A stretch of 64,000 nucleotides of DNA from Peptostreptococcus sp. D1 (GCF_900112955.1 NZ_FONP01000001.1:496001-560000); one strand, 5' to 3'; shown: positions 1 through 9,780, counted from the stretch's first letter. Numbers and translations: made by a program. The notes: generated from the sequence alone by a model not told the origin.

Positions 1-2761
1 TGGTAAACGGACTACTCTCATTATATGTGCTATATTCAGGAAATAATTCTGAGCCATAAGTTACCAAGGCTACTTTTGTTTCTTCATTCCCTGTTGAAAC
101 CAACTGCCTAGTAAAATTGGAAATAGCTTGATTCGCCTGAGACAATCTATCTGCATTATTGGAATTATTTCTCATTGAATTTGAATTATCATATACAATG
201 ACAACTCCCAAATTAGACTTCGTTCTATTTCCCTTAACTCTCACGTGAACTGTATACTCTCCTGGTCTTCCAGTTGGAACAATATATTTATTTACACCAG
301 CCACTTCTCTAAGTTCCAGGTTTTTATAGGATCCATCAAAGGTATAAAGGCCTCTTGTATCTGTTGGATTTATATACTTTTCCTTGAATCCTGTAAAATT
401 ATCTTGCTCAGCAGTATATTCATATGTTTTATCGTCTGCAGAATATAGCTCTCTATGATATTTAGAATCTATCTTTTGTATATTTACATATTCTCCAGAT
501 CCCGAAGCCTGTCCACCCGTAGACGCTCCCGCACCAAAGCTTTCCACACTTGCAATCCCTGCAGCTTCCAAATTTGATGCTGGCGATATCCCTAATAATC
601 TCAAGGGTTTGTTAAAGCTATCTATTATAAAGCTTGAACTGAGACTTCTATTTAACGAGCTGCTAGCATTACCTGTTAGAGCCGCCGGCTTCAATATATT
701 ATTTTCATTATTTTTCTTATTTGTAACATCCGTTATTTTCGTAATCCCTTCTCCGTCTACATAGACCTGCCAAATAGTATCTGCTTTTACATAGCCAGGA
801 GAAGGCTTTGTTTCTTCAAGTCTATAATACCCCTCTTTTAAAGCCTTGAAAAACACACGCCCATCATCTTCTGAGGTTACAGTTTGATAAACATTCTTTG
901 ATGACCAAAAATCATCCCAATTTGACAAAGGATCAACTTTATCGTTCACTCCACCAATCCAATATAGAGTAAATGTAGAGCCCTTCAGAGGTTTATTAAC
1001 TCCACCATCTAGCTTTTCATCTCCTGCTCTTTTAAATATATCAAGCTCACCCTTGTGATTGATTCTATTATTTTCAATCTGCCATTTATTATTTTCATTA
1101 TCTTTTTTTACCGTATTGTTATCATTGCCTAAATAATCAACACTTCCATCGTAGTTTATTCTGAAAGGTCCGATTAATTCTCTAGCTTTTTCATATCCAT
1201 TAGGTGATGACAATTCTTTTAACCAGTAATATGTTTTTCTGGAATTCCCTTTCTTATCATCGAAGTCTCTTTGAAGGTTTTTAAAAAGAATTTGACCATC
1301 TGCATTGGTTATAAATTTTTTATTTGTCGTTTTTGCCTTAGTTACATCATTTTCCGACGCCTTATAAAGCTCAAACTGTGCACCTTGCAGACCTACAGTT
1401 GCTGTAGTAAACTTCCCATTACTTCCATAGGTTCTTTTTTCTCCAACCTTCCTCATTTCCAAGTTGGCATCTTCCTTGAAATTAATAACGGTAACTGCCA
1501 TTTCGGTTTGCTTTCCATGAATTATAGGTCTTGCAGATGTTGAAGATAGCTCCTTCTGTTCTCTATAGCTGTTACTATTCAACCAAGAAAAAGAGGTATT
1601 TCCTATTTTATAAAAAGTACTTTTATCTAATTCATCAGCCTTTTCAAAATCAAACTTAATATTATATGTCAATTTTATCCAAGCACCTTTGTTTTTGGTT
1701 TTAAAATTTAAATTTTCAACGTTTATTTTATCTGTATTCTTATCATAACTAATTTTTGAGCCAGTTAATATTTTGTCCTTGGCAAATGGTTCACCTCCAG
1801 CTACAAAGCTTTCGCTATCCGGATTCTCGATATAAAGGAAGGAACCATCAGAGGCTGTCAAAGAATAGTCCTCACGAGCAAATCCGCCATCAACTCCCAA
1901 ATCAACATTGAAGACACTTCCCATTTGAGCTTCAATTTTTCCACTGTCTATGGTTTGATTTGGATCCACCTTCAACATAACTTCTACCTTATAAGTATTT
2001 GCAGACAACCTATCAATAATTCTCTTGCTAACCGTTCCCTTCCTTGTAGAAAAATATCCATTATCTTTAAATTCAACCTCATAGTCTCTTGGATTTCTTA
2101 CCAAATCAGAATATAGAGACTCATAAGGCTCTGGAAATTCACCAGAAATCCTGGTATTTTCATCTGTCTTTATTTCCATCGGAAAATCTGGACTTGTTAT
2201 AAATGCCTGATTCTGTTCATCAATATTTATCGTAAATTGCCAATATGTTGATGGTGGCTTGTATCCATCTGGTGTTCTAGTTTCTTCTATAGTATAATTT
2301 CCCTTTGGCAATTGCTTAAATTCAAAGCTAGATAGGTTTGCTCCATCTATTTCCCAAGTCTTCCCAGTATCACTTGTCACTTTAAATTTTGCACCCGTTA
2401 AGCTTTCACCATTTTCGTTTACTTTTTTTATAGTAAAGTCTACTGACTTATATAGTGGATCACCACCAAATTCAGAAAAATCTAATTGATTAGAATATGT
2501 CATCCTTTTATTTAAGCTTCGACCTTCATTTATTTCCGCAACCGGTTTAGTTGGATTTTCCTCATCACTATATTTTGTAATTGTATCATTATTATTGGCA
2601 ATTACAGCTTCATCATTACCTTCTATATCCTGATTTCCTTCATGCTTCTTCTCAATTCTCGTACGTATAATATCATTGGCTAACAATGAATTTATTGGAA
2701 CACTTGTAAATAAAAGAATAATTGCCAAAAATAATGTTACAATTCTTTTTATTAATTTCAT
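1..2761 (-). CDS. Surface adhesin with SpaA-like domains and vWA domain, 5' part only
   Basis: The frame is open from an ATG at 2761 (preceded by a GAGGAGAG-type ribosome site) to the window edge, giving 920 residues of a longer protein. Residues 1-29 form a signal peptide (basic start, hydrophobic core, ends ...NSLLAN). SpaA/Cna-B-like folds with the E-E-T or K-E-L signature occur near residues 107-185 (YTIEETRTPDGY), 432-534 (YYWLKELSSPNGY) and 572-667 (YYRLEETKPSPGY). Near residue 848 a von Willebrand A domain begins with a MIDAS motif, DNSNS. This architecture is known from Gram-positive pilus tip adhesins and other LPXTG-anchored proteins. The sorting signal, sortase and partner pilins would lie outside the window, so wall anchoring is inference. 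It is a secreted surface protein, probably for attachment. Confidence 0.85.
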   Translation of the reverse strand, partial: MKLIKRIVTLFLAIILLFTSVPINSLLANDIIRTRIEKKHEGNQDIEGNDEAVIANNNDTITKYSDEENPTKPVAEINEGRSLNKRMTYSNQLDFSEFGGDPLYKSVDFTIKKVNENGESLTGAKFKVTSDTGKTWEIDGANLSSFEFKQLPKGNYTIEETRTPDGYKPPSTYWQFTINIDEQNQAFITSPDFPMEIKTDENTRISGEFPEPYESLYSDLVRNPRDYEVEFKDNGYFSTRKGTVSKRIIDRLSANTYKVEVMLKVDPNQTIDSGKIEAQMGSVFNVDLGVDGGFAREDYSLTASDGSFLYIENPDSESFVAGGEPFAKDKILTGSKISYDKNTDKINVENLNFKTKNKGAWIKLTYNIKFDFEKADELDKSTFYKIGNTSFSWLNSNSYREQKELSSTSARPIIHGKQTEMAVTVINFKEDANLEMRKVGEKRTYGSNGKFTTATVGLQGAQFELYKASENDVTKAKTTNKKFITNADGQILFKNLQRDFDDKKGNSRKTYYWLKELSSPNGYEKARELIGPFRINYDGSVDYLGNDNNTVKKDNENNKWQIENNRINHKGELDIFKRAGDEKLDGGVNKPLKGSTFTLYWIGGVNDKVDPLSNWDDFWSSKNVYQTVTSEDDGRVFFKALKEGYYRLEETKPSPGYVKADTIWQVYVDGEGITKITDVTNKKNNENNILKPAALTGNASSSLNRSLSSSFIIDSFNKPLRLLGISPASNLEAAGIASVESFGAGASTGGQASGSGEYVNIQKIDSKYHRELYSADDKTYEYTAEQDNFTGFKEKYINPTDTRGLYTFDGSYKNLELREVAGVNKYIVPTGRPGEYTVHVRVKGNRTKSNLGVVIVYDNSNSMRNNSNNADRLSQANQAISNFTRQLVSTGNEETKVALVTYGSELFPEYSTYNESSPFT

Positions 2762-2813
2762 ATTTCTCTCCTCGCATATATTCAATACACTTGCTTTATT
2801 AATTTATCTTCTA

Positions 2814-2863
2814 TTAATACTCTATAATTTTCCATAATTTAATATTCTATAATCTTCCATAAT
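2814..2863. repeat. Tandem 25-bp direct repeat upstream of the adhesin gene
   Basis: Two adjacent 25-bp units (2814-2838 and 2839-2863) differ at only two positions (units 7 and 16). They lie 53-102 bp before the adhesin ATG, where a promoter or operator is expected. Each unit carries TCTATAAT on the plus strand, and a partial third copy (ATTCTCTATAA) follows near 2874. The repeat could be an operator pair or a length-variable promoter spacer; the sequence alone does not decide. Confidence 0.7.
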
Positions 2864-3668
2864 TCGTATAACAATTCTCTATAAAGTAAGAAATCAACAA
2901 AAATTCACCTAATATCATCTCCCTTCCAAGCTTTAAATTCTTTATGACTGCGATTCTGCCAATCTTTTATTTCTTTTTCAGTGATATCGATAAAAATATT
3001 TGAATACATAAAAAATGATTAAGCAAAAATATACAAACGACAACATTGCAATAATCTATATTTTTTCAAACAAATCCTCATTTTCGTGCTCATAATCACC
3101 AGCACTCTCTAAGACTTTATTTTTAACAATTTATCATTAGATAATTTTGCCAAACCCTAACTTAACTTAATATAACAAAAAATAATTCATTTGTCTTTTA
3201 TTTTTTAATCAAATAAGAATATATAATCATAAGCTTCAGAAAATATATTTATTAAATTAAATAAATTATTCATTTCCCACTTTATCATATTAAAGCAAAA
3301 AAGTAAATAATGAATATTTTTTTGGTTATTATCGTGTATATATTTAAAAAATATTTATTTTTTTATCAAAAATACATAAAAATATTTATTATTTTTTATA
3401 TTTTTTATTTAAATATTATTATAAATTTCCATAATAATTTCTAACTATTTTATATTACTATATTTTATAGAAACCTCAATTTATAAAATTGTAAAATAAT
3501 AAGTTTTTCTAAGTAAATAATATGATATAATAAATTGTTAAATAAATATTTTTTATGCTTATATTTTTTGAAAATGCTACAAATAACTAGTTGTTCCCGA
3601 GAATACCATCTCGAAAAAGCTTCTATAAGCTTATATCATAAAATAATTTAAAACAGTTATTTATAAAT
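2864..3668. other. AT-rich intergenic stretch
   Basis: About 800 bp of very AT-rich sequence separates the ilv terminator from the adhesin promoter region. Apart from the 34-codon ORF at 2905-3009 I see no gene-length frame, no RNA gene and no clear repeat. Short palindromes occur near 3597-3635. The low GC would fit decayed or horizontally acquired DNA, or simply a long promoter region for the adhesin. Confidence 0.5.
2905..3009 (-). other. 34-codon ORF, possible gene remnant
   Basis: An ATG at 3009 opens a 34-codon frame ending in TGA at 2905. Its product is polar and protein-like (contains DITEKEIKDWQNRSHKEF), unlike the surrounding AT-rich sequence. No convincing ribosome binding site or family was recognised. 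It may be the eroded end of a lost gene rather than a functional ORF. Confidence 0.25.
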
Positions 3669-3706
3669 AAAAAAGCTATTGACGAATTTCATCAATAGCT
3701 TTTTTA
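3669..3706 (-). terminator. Terminator of the ilv operon
   Basis: A perfect inverted repeat (AAAAAAGCTATTGA and its complement, 9-nt loop) lies 70 bp after the ilvB stop. On the minus strand the stem ends in a run of T. The symmetric A/T flanks make it potentially bidirectional. Confidence 0.85.
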
Positions 3707-3777
3707 GACTAATTTTATTTATTTTTTACAAGGTAATAATATTTTACGAAAAATATCATTAACCTAAGGAAGGCTTA

Positions 3778-5454
3778 TTAACCACAAATCAAATTTTCAA
3801 GAAAATCATTTGGTGGCACAATAGGGAATACATCATAGTCTGTATTCACTTCACATTCCACAAATAAAGATCCTTCAAAATTATATTCATCAATCACTTT
3901 TTTCAACGCTACTAAATTATCTACCCTGACTGAATCAATCCCAAACGAGCTTGCCAAATTTGTGTAATCAATTGTTCTATTAATATCAGTCTCAGAATAT
4001 CTCTTATCTGAAAATAATTTTTGCCACTGTCTAACCATTCCAAGAGTATGATTATTAAATAGTATAATCAGGATAGGTATATTGTATTCTCTAACAGTGG
4101 CAAGCTCATTTAAGTTCATTCTAAAGCTTCCATCACCAGTTACCAACACAGTTTTTTTATCTTTATTACCAACGGCAGTCCCTATCGCTGCACCAAGTCC
4201 AAATCCCATAGTACCTAGTCCACCAGATGTAATAAAGCTTCTAGTTGGTTTAAATTGCCAATGTTGTGCAGCCCACATCTGGTGCTGTCCCACATCTGTT
4301 ACCAAAACATTGCTTCCTTTTAAATCGACAGACTCATTTACCACCTTCAAAATATTTTGTGGATGAAAATCATTTGTGTCTATCCTATTTTTATCTTCAA
4401 AGGTTGAAATAGTATGCTTCCATTCAGAATGGTCTAAATTTGGACATACCCTTGTCAATTCCGACAAGATTTCTCTACAGTTTCCGACCAAGGATAGGTC
4501 GCATCTGATATTTTTTCCAACCTCGCTTCTATCCAGTTCTATATGAATAATTTTTGCATTTGCCCCAAAGGCAGAGCATAATCCAGTTCCTCTATCGCTA
4601 AATCTGACACCAACACCTATTATCAAGTCAGCATTTGCTGCTGCCAGATTACATTCTTTAAAGCCATGCATTCCCATCAGACCAAGAGATAACTCATCTT
4701 TTCTGTCAAAGGTTCCAAGCCCCATCAACGTATTTACAACTGGAATATCACATTTTTTTGCAAACTCAAAAAGCTCACTTTCGGCATTACTACTCTTCAC
4801 ACCCCCACCAGAATATATAATTGGCTTTTCGCTTTTCTCTATCAATTTTATTGCACTGGCAATATTCCCCTTTAAATTATCATCCTTTTTAAATTCAAAA
4901 TTTCTATTGTCAATTTCGTCTAATCTTTCGTCATCAAATGGATCAAAATCAATTTCGCTTGTAAATAGGTCTTTTGGAATATCAATAAGCACCGGTCCTT
5001 TACGACCACTTTGAGCAACTCTAAAGGCTTCCTTTATCGTAGGAGCAATATCTCGTACATTTCTCAGTAAATAGTTATGCTTTGTCACTGATAGTGCTAT
5101 ACCTGTAATATCAATTTCCTGAAATGAGTCTCTACCTAGCATTGTAGTACCAACCTGTCCACTTATCATAACTATCGGAGTGGAATCAAGATATGCTGTA
5201 GCCAATCCAGTGATAGCATTAGTTGCACCAGGTCCCGATGTTGTAATACACACTCCTGTTTTCCCTGTGCTTCTGGCATAGGCATCTGCTGCGTGCACCA
5301 GCCCTTGTTCATGAGAAGTTCTTATGTGAAAAAATTCTTCTCTATAGTCATATAAAGCATCGTACAGTGGTATTACTGCGCCTCCAGGATACCCAAATAG
5401 AGTATCAACTCCTTCTTTTTTTAAACATTCCAATACTAATTGTGCTCCATTCAT
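3778..5454 (-). CDS. ilvB: Acetolactate synthase, large (catalytic) subunit
   Basis: Makes 2-acetolactate from two pyruvates, or acetohydroxybutyrate from pyruvate and 2-oxobutyrate, the first common step of valine, leucine and isoleucine synthesis. The 558-residue protein has the usual three-domain length. The N-terminal TPP-fold domain shows LFGYPGGAVIPLYDAL and the catalytic glutamate in TSHEQGLVHAADAYAR. The C-terminal TPP/Mg motif is GDGSF near residue 440, followed by the paired Asn in LFNNHT. An upstream in-frame TTG exists, but AGGAGA sits 7 nt before the ATG at 5454, so that start is chosen. It is the last gene of the ilv operon, 11 nt after ilvD. The regulatory subunit is encoded at the front of the operon, not beside it. 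Confidence 0.96.
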   Translation of the reverse strand: MNGAQLVLECLKKEGVDTLFGYPGGAVIPLYDALYDYREEFFHIRTSHEQGLVHAADAYARSTGKTGVCITTSGPGATNAITGLATAYLDSTPIVMISGQVGTTMLGRDSFQEIDITGIALSVTKHNYLLRNVRDIAPTIKEAFRVAQSGRKGPVLIDIPKDLFTSEIDFDPFDDERLDEIDNRNFEFKKDDNLKGNIASAIKLIEKSEKPIIYSGGGVKSSNAESELFEFAKKCDIPVVNTLMGLGTFDRKDELSLGLMGMHGFKECNLAAANADLIIGVGVRFSDRGTGLCSAFGANAKIIHIELDRSEVGKNIRCDLSLVGNCREILSELTRVCPNLDHSEWKHTISTFEDKNRIDTNDFHPQNILKVVNESVDLKGSNVLVTDVGQHQMWAAQHWQFKPTRSFITSGGLGTMGFGLGAAIGTAVGNKDKKTVLVTGDGSFRMNLNELATVREYNIPILIILFNNHTLGMVRQWQKLFSDKRYSETDINRTIDYTNLASSFGIDSVRVDNLVALKKVIDEYNFEGSLFVECEVNTDYDVFPIVPPNDFLENLICG

Positions 5455-5465
5455 ACTCAATTCTC

Positions 5466-7115
5466 CTATCTACAAATCGCCCCCTCTGCTGCAGATGAAA
5501 CTAATTTAACATACTTACTCAGATATCCATCTACTTCCTTTTTCTTCGGCGAAAAATTATTTTTTCTATTGATATATTCAGCTTCGTCAATCTCTACATT
5601 TATCTCAGAGCTTTCTAAATCAATGCTTATCTTATCTCCATTTTCAATCAAGCCAATCATACCGCCTTCATAGGCTTCAGGTGATATATGACCTATACAA
5701 AATCCCCTACTTCCACCAGAGAATCTTCCATCCGTCAATAGACATACATCTTTATCCAAATCCATTCCAGATAGAACCGAAGTAGGAGTCAACATCTCTC
5801 TCATCCCGGGACCACCCTTAGGACCTTCGTATCTAATAACGACCACATCACCTTTTACTATCTCTTTTGATAAAATAGCACTTACTGCCTCTTCCTCAGA
5901 GTCAAATACCTTTGCAAGGCCTTCAAACCTCTTTATACTAGAATCGACTGCTGATTTCTTTATTACTGCACCATTCGGCGCCAGATTTCCTCTTAATACC
6001 TTTATACCTCCATCTTTTGAATATGGGTTATCATAATCTCTAATTACTCTATCTGACTTCTTGTCAACTAATGTTTCGCCTAGTGATTTCCCATAAACCG
6101 TCATAACCTCTCTATTAATTACTCCAAGCTTACTCAATTCATTCATCACTGCCTTTACGCCACCCTCTTCTTCAAGATCCTGCATATAGTGACCTCCAGC
6201 TGGACTTAGCTTACACAAATTCGGAGTTTTTTTGCTTACTTCATTTATTATATCTAAGTTTAATTCTACTTTCGCTTCGTGTGCTATTGCTGGCAAATGT
6301 AAAACAGTATTGGTAGAGCATCCCAAAGCCATATCTACAGCTAGTGAATTTCTAAAAGCTTCCTCTGTCATAATATCTCTAGGCTTTATATCATTTTTCA
6401 ACAGTTCCATTACCTGCATACCAGCCAATTTCGCCAGTCTTTTTCTCGCTGAATAAACAGCAGGAATACTCGCATTGCCATTTAATGCCATTCCAAGTGC
6501 TTCAGTCATACAATTCATTGAATTTGCAGTAAACATTCCAGAACATGATCCGCAGGTCGGACAAGCATTATTTTCAAGTCCAAGTAAATCTTCTTCACAC
6601 ATCTGTCCATTTGTCACCTTTCCAACAGCCTCAAAAACTGTAGTCAAATCCACATTTTTGTCTTGATATCTACCCGCCAACATAGGACCACCACTTATCA
6701 CTATAGTGGGAATATTGACTCTCGCTGCTGCCATAAGCATACCTGGAACAACCTTGTCACAACTAGGTATTAGTACTAATGCATCAAGGCTATGCGCTCT
6801 AGCCATCACCTCAATACTGTCACATATTATCTCCCTGCTGACAAGTGAGTATTTCATTCCTTCATGATTCATGGAAATTCCATCGCAAACTGCAATAGAA
6901 GGAAATTCCAGAGGTGTCCCTCCCGAAATCAGAACACCTCGTTTTACTGCCTCAGTTATCTCCCTAAGATTTACGTGTCCTGGCACAATCTCATTGAAGG
7001 AATTTACTATCCCCACAAAGGGCTTATTTATTTCTTCATCTGTCAGCCCACTCGCCTTTAATAAAGACCTGTGTGGAGCTTTTGTCAATCCTTGCTTCGC
7101 CAATGAACTTTTCAT
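5466..7115 (-). CDS. ilvD: Dihydroxy-acid dehydratase
   Basis: Dehydrates 2,3-dihydroxy-isovalerate or -methylvalerate to the 2-oxo acids, the third step of branched-chain amino acid synthesis. The 549-residue protein carries the family Cys motifs near residues 121 (PSCDKVVPG) and 187-193 ([12 protein letters not shown]). The first cluster position reads PGHVNL rather than PCxxHL, as in the E. coli enzyme, which suggests an oxygen-labile [4Fe-4S] cluster (inference from family knowledge). An in-frame TTG lies 6 nt upstream, but GAGG spacing favours the ATG at 7115. The gene follows ilvC by 12 nt and precedes ilvB by 11 nt, so it is translated from the T-box-controlled mRNA. Confidence 0.96.
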   Translation of the reverse strand: MKSSLAKQGLTKAPHRSLLKASGLTDEEINKPFVGIVNSFNEIVPGHVNLREITEAVKRGVLISGGTPLEFPSIAVCDGISMNHEGMKYSLVSREIICDSIEVMARAHSLDALVLIPSCDKVVPGMLMAAARVNIPTIVISGGPMLAGRYQDKNVDLTTVFEAVGKVTNGQMCEEDLLGLENNACPTCGSCSGMFTANSMNCMTEALGMALNGNASIPAVYSARKRLAKLAGMQVMELLKNDIKPRDIMTEEAFRNSLAVDMALGCSTNTVLHLPAIAHEAKVELNLDIINEVSKKTPNLCKLSPAGGHYMQDLEEEGGVKAVMNELSKLGVINREVMTVYGKSLGETLVDKKSDRVIRDYDNPYSKDGGIKVLRGNLAPNGAVIKKSAVDSSIKRFEGLAKVFDSEEEAVSAILSKEIVKGDVVVIRYEGPKGGPGMREMLTPTSVLSGMDLDKDVCLLTDGRFSGGSRGFCIGHISPEAYEGGMIGLIENGDKISIDLESSEINVEIDEAEYINRKNNFSPKKKEVDGYLSKYVKLVSSAAEGAICR

Positions 7116-7127
7116 ACTCAAAACCTC

Positions 7128-8123
7128 TTACTTTTTATTTAAAAAACTCATCATACTACGTAATTCTTTACCTACCTGAGTAACCTCTGAGTCCTTTGCT
7201 TCTTCTCTAAATCTGTTGAAATTCACCCTACCATTTTCATTTTCTGCTATCCATTCTCTTGCAAACTTCCCACTTTGTATATCATCAAGTACTGCTCTCA
7301 TAGAAGCCTTGACATGGTCATCTATTACTCTTGCTCCAGATACATAATCTCCGTATTCTGCAGTATCACTTATAGAATATCTCATTCCTTCAAAGCCACC
7401 TGCATACAACAAATCTATTACCAGCTTCATTTCATGAAGACATTCAAAATATGCCACTTCTTTCTGATAACCAGCTGCAACCAATGTTTCAAAGCCAGCT
7501 TTCATCAAAGCATTTACACCACCACATAATACAGCCTGTTCTCCAAACAAATCGGTTTCAGTTTCCTCTTTAAATGTAGTTTCAAGTACTCCAGCTCTTG
7601 TTGCACCAATTCCTTTTGCATACTCCAATACGAATTTTTCTGCATTTTTACTATGGTTGTTATGAATTGCAAACACTGCCGGAACTCCACTTCCCGATTC
7701 AAATACACTTCTTACCAAATGTCCTGGTCCTTTTGGAGCAACCATCACAACATCTACAAAATCAGGGGGAACTATCTGACCAAAATGGATATTAAATCCA
7801 TGAGCAAATACCAACGTCTGACCTTCTCTCAAATTCGGTTCAACATCCTTGTCATATACCACCTTTTGTTTTTCATCAGGTAACAGCATTACTACAACAT
7901 CGCTATTTTTAACCCCATCTGCAACACTGTATACTTTGAATCCATCTTTTTCTGCCCTTTCTTTTGATTTGCTTCCCTCATATAATGATACACATACGTT
8001 CACTCCACTATCTCTCAAATTCTGTGTGTGCGCATGACCCTGACTTCCATACCCTACCACACAAACCTTTAAATTTAACATACTTTCAATACTTACATCT
8101 TTATCATAAAACAATTTTGCCAT
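7128..8123 (-). CDS. ilvC: Ketol-acid reductoisomerase (class I)
   Basis: Isomerises and reduces acetolactate or acetohydroxybutyrate with NADPH and Mg2+. At 331 residues it is the short class I form. The Rossmann motif [13 protein letters not shown] is at about residues 24-36. The catalytic helical domain holds the metal ligands in [16 protein letters not shown] and in the [17 protein letters not shown] segment. The ribosome site AAAGGAGA precedes the ATG at good distance. It lies between ilvN (115 bp upstream) and ilvD (12 bp downstream). Confidence 0.97.
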   Translation of the reverse strand: MAKLFYDKDVSIESMLNLKVCVVGYGSQGHAHTQNLRDSGVNVCVSLYEGSKSKERAEKDGFKVYSVADGVKNSDVVVMLLPDEKQKVVYDKDVEPNLREGQTLVFAHGFNIHFGQIVPPDFVDVVMVAPKGPGHLVRSVFESGSGVPAVFAIHNNHSKNAEKFVLEYAKGIGATRAGVLETTFKEETETDLFGEQAVLCGGVNALMKAGFETLVAAGYQKEVAYFECLHEMKLVIDLLYAGGFEGMRYSISDTAEYGDYVSGARVIDDHVKASMRAVLDDIQSGKFAREWIAENENGRVNFNRFREEAKDSEVTQVGKELRSMMSFLNKK

Positions 8124-8238
8124 TTTTATTCTCTCCTTTATTTTTTATCAATATTTTCTTATTTTTATAAATATTCTCACTATTATTTCTGTAATTCTTT
8201 TTCTGACTTTATTCTGTTCTTATTTATCATTAGTTTTG

Positions 8239-8484
8239 CTAATAAACTGCCGACAATACTGGTTTAACTTCAAGTGTTACGTCTGACACATCATACATTT
8301 TTTCCAGGTGGTTTAGAATTGATTTTGAGCTAGACTCATCTTCATTTACCGTCATCTGCATCATGTTATCTTCTAAGGATAAACTGATGTTTTTCAGCTT
8401 AAACTCTCTTCTTCTAAGTGTCATCGACACTCTCATAAAAGAATCCATACCTTGTGTCAATCTCGCATACAATGTTGTTTCCAT
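8239..8484 (-). CDS. ilvN: Acetolactate synthase small subunit, ACT-domain, IlvM-like
   Basis: An 81-residue protein beginning METTLYARLTQGMDSFMRV and consisting of a single ACT domain with no C-terminal extension, the size of E. coli IlvM. The partner role is to activate the large subunit and, in many bacteria, to sense valine. The frame stays open further upstream, but GGAGGT 6-7 nt before the ATG at 8484 fixes the start, and the extra sequence overlaps the T-box terminator. It is the first gene after the T-box and is separated from ilvB by ilvC and ilvD, an unusual order. The low similarity of short ACT domains leaves some doubt about the exact subtype. Confidence 0.85.
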   Translation of the reverse strand: METTLYARLTQGMDSFMRVSMTLRRREFKLKNISLSLEDNMMQMTVNEDESSSKSILNHLEKMYDVSDVTLEVKPVLSAVY

Positions 8485-8568
8485 TTTAATACCTCCAAAT
8501 ACTTCAAATTTTTTAAGAAGATAGAAATATTTCTCATCGGATATTTGTGTAGGACAATTTTTTGTAAT

Positions 8569-8862
8569 AAAAAAACTTTCGCCATAATATATCCAAGGGA
8601 CATATAAGGACGAAAGCATATTCGCGGTACCACCTTACTTGTGAAATAAATTCACCTCTCATCAGATCGGATAATAGTATTATCTTAATCTTATCCCTAT
8701 AACGTGGGAATACGGCTATACTTACTAATAATTGTTCGGTACAACAGCTACGAAGTGATCATTACCTATTTACATCTGTGCCATCTCTCATCATTTAGGC
8801 TTGCTGTATCAGACTACAAAAATAGCTTTGTCTTCGTCATTGCTTTTCTTATCTTCTTGTAT
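8569..8862 (-). promoter_or_regulatory. T-box leader of the ilv operon, probable isoleucine specifier
   Basis: The leader contains the antiterminator T-box core AAGGTGGTACCGCGAA (minus strand, 8621-8636). It is followed by a terminator: CTTTCG (8611-8616) pairs with CGAAAG (8576-8581) and seven T follow (8569-8575). Further 5', a Stem I can be drawn: TACAGC pairs with GCTGT and CCTA with TAGG, and a GATGAGAG segment resembles the AG bulge. In the 3' side of the internal loop the triplet ATC at 8757-8759 is the likely specifier, pointing to tRNA-Ile. Uncharged tRNA would favour read-through into ilvN-C-D-B. The T-box identity is firm; the specifier is read by eye. Confidence 0.9.
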
Positions 8863-8868
8863 GAAATG

Positions 8869-8897
8869 ATTATACACACTTTAAAATATAATGTCAA
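8869..8897 (-). promoter_or_regulatory. Sigma-A promoter of the ilv operon
   Basis: On the minus strand, TTGACA (8892-8897) and TATAAT (8869-8874) are both perfect consensus with a 17-bp spacer. Transcription would start near 8862, directly 5' of the T-box. Confidence 0.9.
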
Positions 8898-9018
8898 CAA
8901 TTTTTAGAAAATTTTTATTCTTTTAAAAATATTGATAACGTTTTATTAATTTTAAGTCTTTTATGTATATTGATTTAATTAACACAATCATTGTCTAATA
9001 AATTAAATATTTTTTTGT

Positions 9019-9047
9019 TTGTTCATGTAATTCCTATGTGATATAAT
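9019..9047 (+). promoter_or_regulatory. Probable promoter of hpt
   Basis: TTGTTC (9019-9024) and TATAAT (9042-9047) are separated by 17 bp and lie 36 bp before the hpt start. The -35 is imperfect. Confidence 0.6.
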
Positions 9048-9082
9048 ATATAATTAATAGTAAAAATTATTTGGAGGTATAA

Positions 9083-9628
9083 ATGGACATCGAGAAGAGA
9101 AAATGGGAAATTATGTTCGACGAAACAAAGCTTGGCGAACGTATTAATGAATTGGGAGAGCAAATAAAATTTGATTACATAGATAAAAATTTACTAATTA
9201 TCTCACTTTTAAAGGGAAGCTTTATTTTCTGTGCAGATTTGGTAAGATGTATTGATATAAAAACTCTGAGAGTCAATTTTATGACTACATCTAGCTATGG
9301 TGATGCCAAAGAATCGTCTGGAAAAGTTAAGGTTCAAGCAGACATTACATTATCTGATATATCAGATTATGATGTTTTGATTGTTGATGATATCGCTGAT
9401 ACTGCAAACACAATGGTACATGTTGTAAATCACATCAGCAAAAAAAATCCAAAAAGCTTAAAAACTTGTGTATTACTTGATAAGCCTAGCAGAAGAGAGG
9501 TCGAATTCGTTCCTGATTATTGTGGCTTCGAAATAGAGGACAAATTCGTTGTAGGCTATGGATTTGATTTCCAGGACAGATATAGAAATGTTCCTTATAT
9601 CTTTAATGTAACTGAGGAGCTTAGATAA
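9083..9628 (+). CDS. hpt: Hypoxanthine phosphoribosyltransferase
   Basis: Purine salvage enzyme joining hypoxanthine (and usually guanine) to PRPP. The 181-residue length is typical. The PRPP-binding motif reads VLIVDDIADTANTM at about residues 97-110, preceded by LLKGSFIFCADL and followed by LLDKPSRREV and the base-specificity region KFVVGYGFDF. GGAGG lies 8 nt before the ATG. It stands alone on the plus strand between its own promoter and a strong terminator, with the ilv operon divergent on its left. Confidence 0.95.
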   Translation: MDIEKRKWEIMFDETKLGERINELGEQIKFDYIDKNLLIISLLKGSFIFCADLVRCIDIKTLRVNFMTTSSYGDAKESSGKVKVQADITLSDISDYDVLIVDDIADTANTMVHVVNHISKKNPKSLKTCVLLDKPSRREVEFVPDYCGFEIEDKFVVGYGFDFQDRYRNVPYIFNVTEELR

Positions 9629-9691
9629 AAAAATTATACAGTAAATTATATATAGAACGTACATAAAATAAACATAAAGCATATTTTCAAT

Positions 9692-9744
9692 AAAAAAAGT
9701 ATCCTAACATTCATTTTCATTTTCAGAACGTAGGATACTTTTTG
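9692..9744. terminator. Bidirectional terminator between hpt and the UPF0597 gene
   Basis: A long inverted repeat (AAAAAAAGTATCCTA with its complement) lies between the convergent ends of hpt and the minus-strand gene ending at 9781. A closely similar sequence follows the lipid kinase gene at 63908-63981. Confidence 0.85.
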
Positions 9745-9780
9745 TATATAGCTTACCTTTAAATCAACCCATATATTTTG

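Noticed and set aside
245-2116. Several plus-strand ORFs of 60-90 codons
   Set aside because: They lie antisense inside the continuous minus-strand adhesin frame and have no protein-like features.
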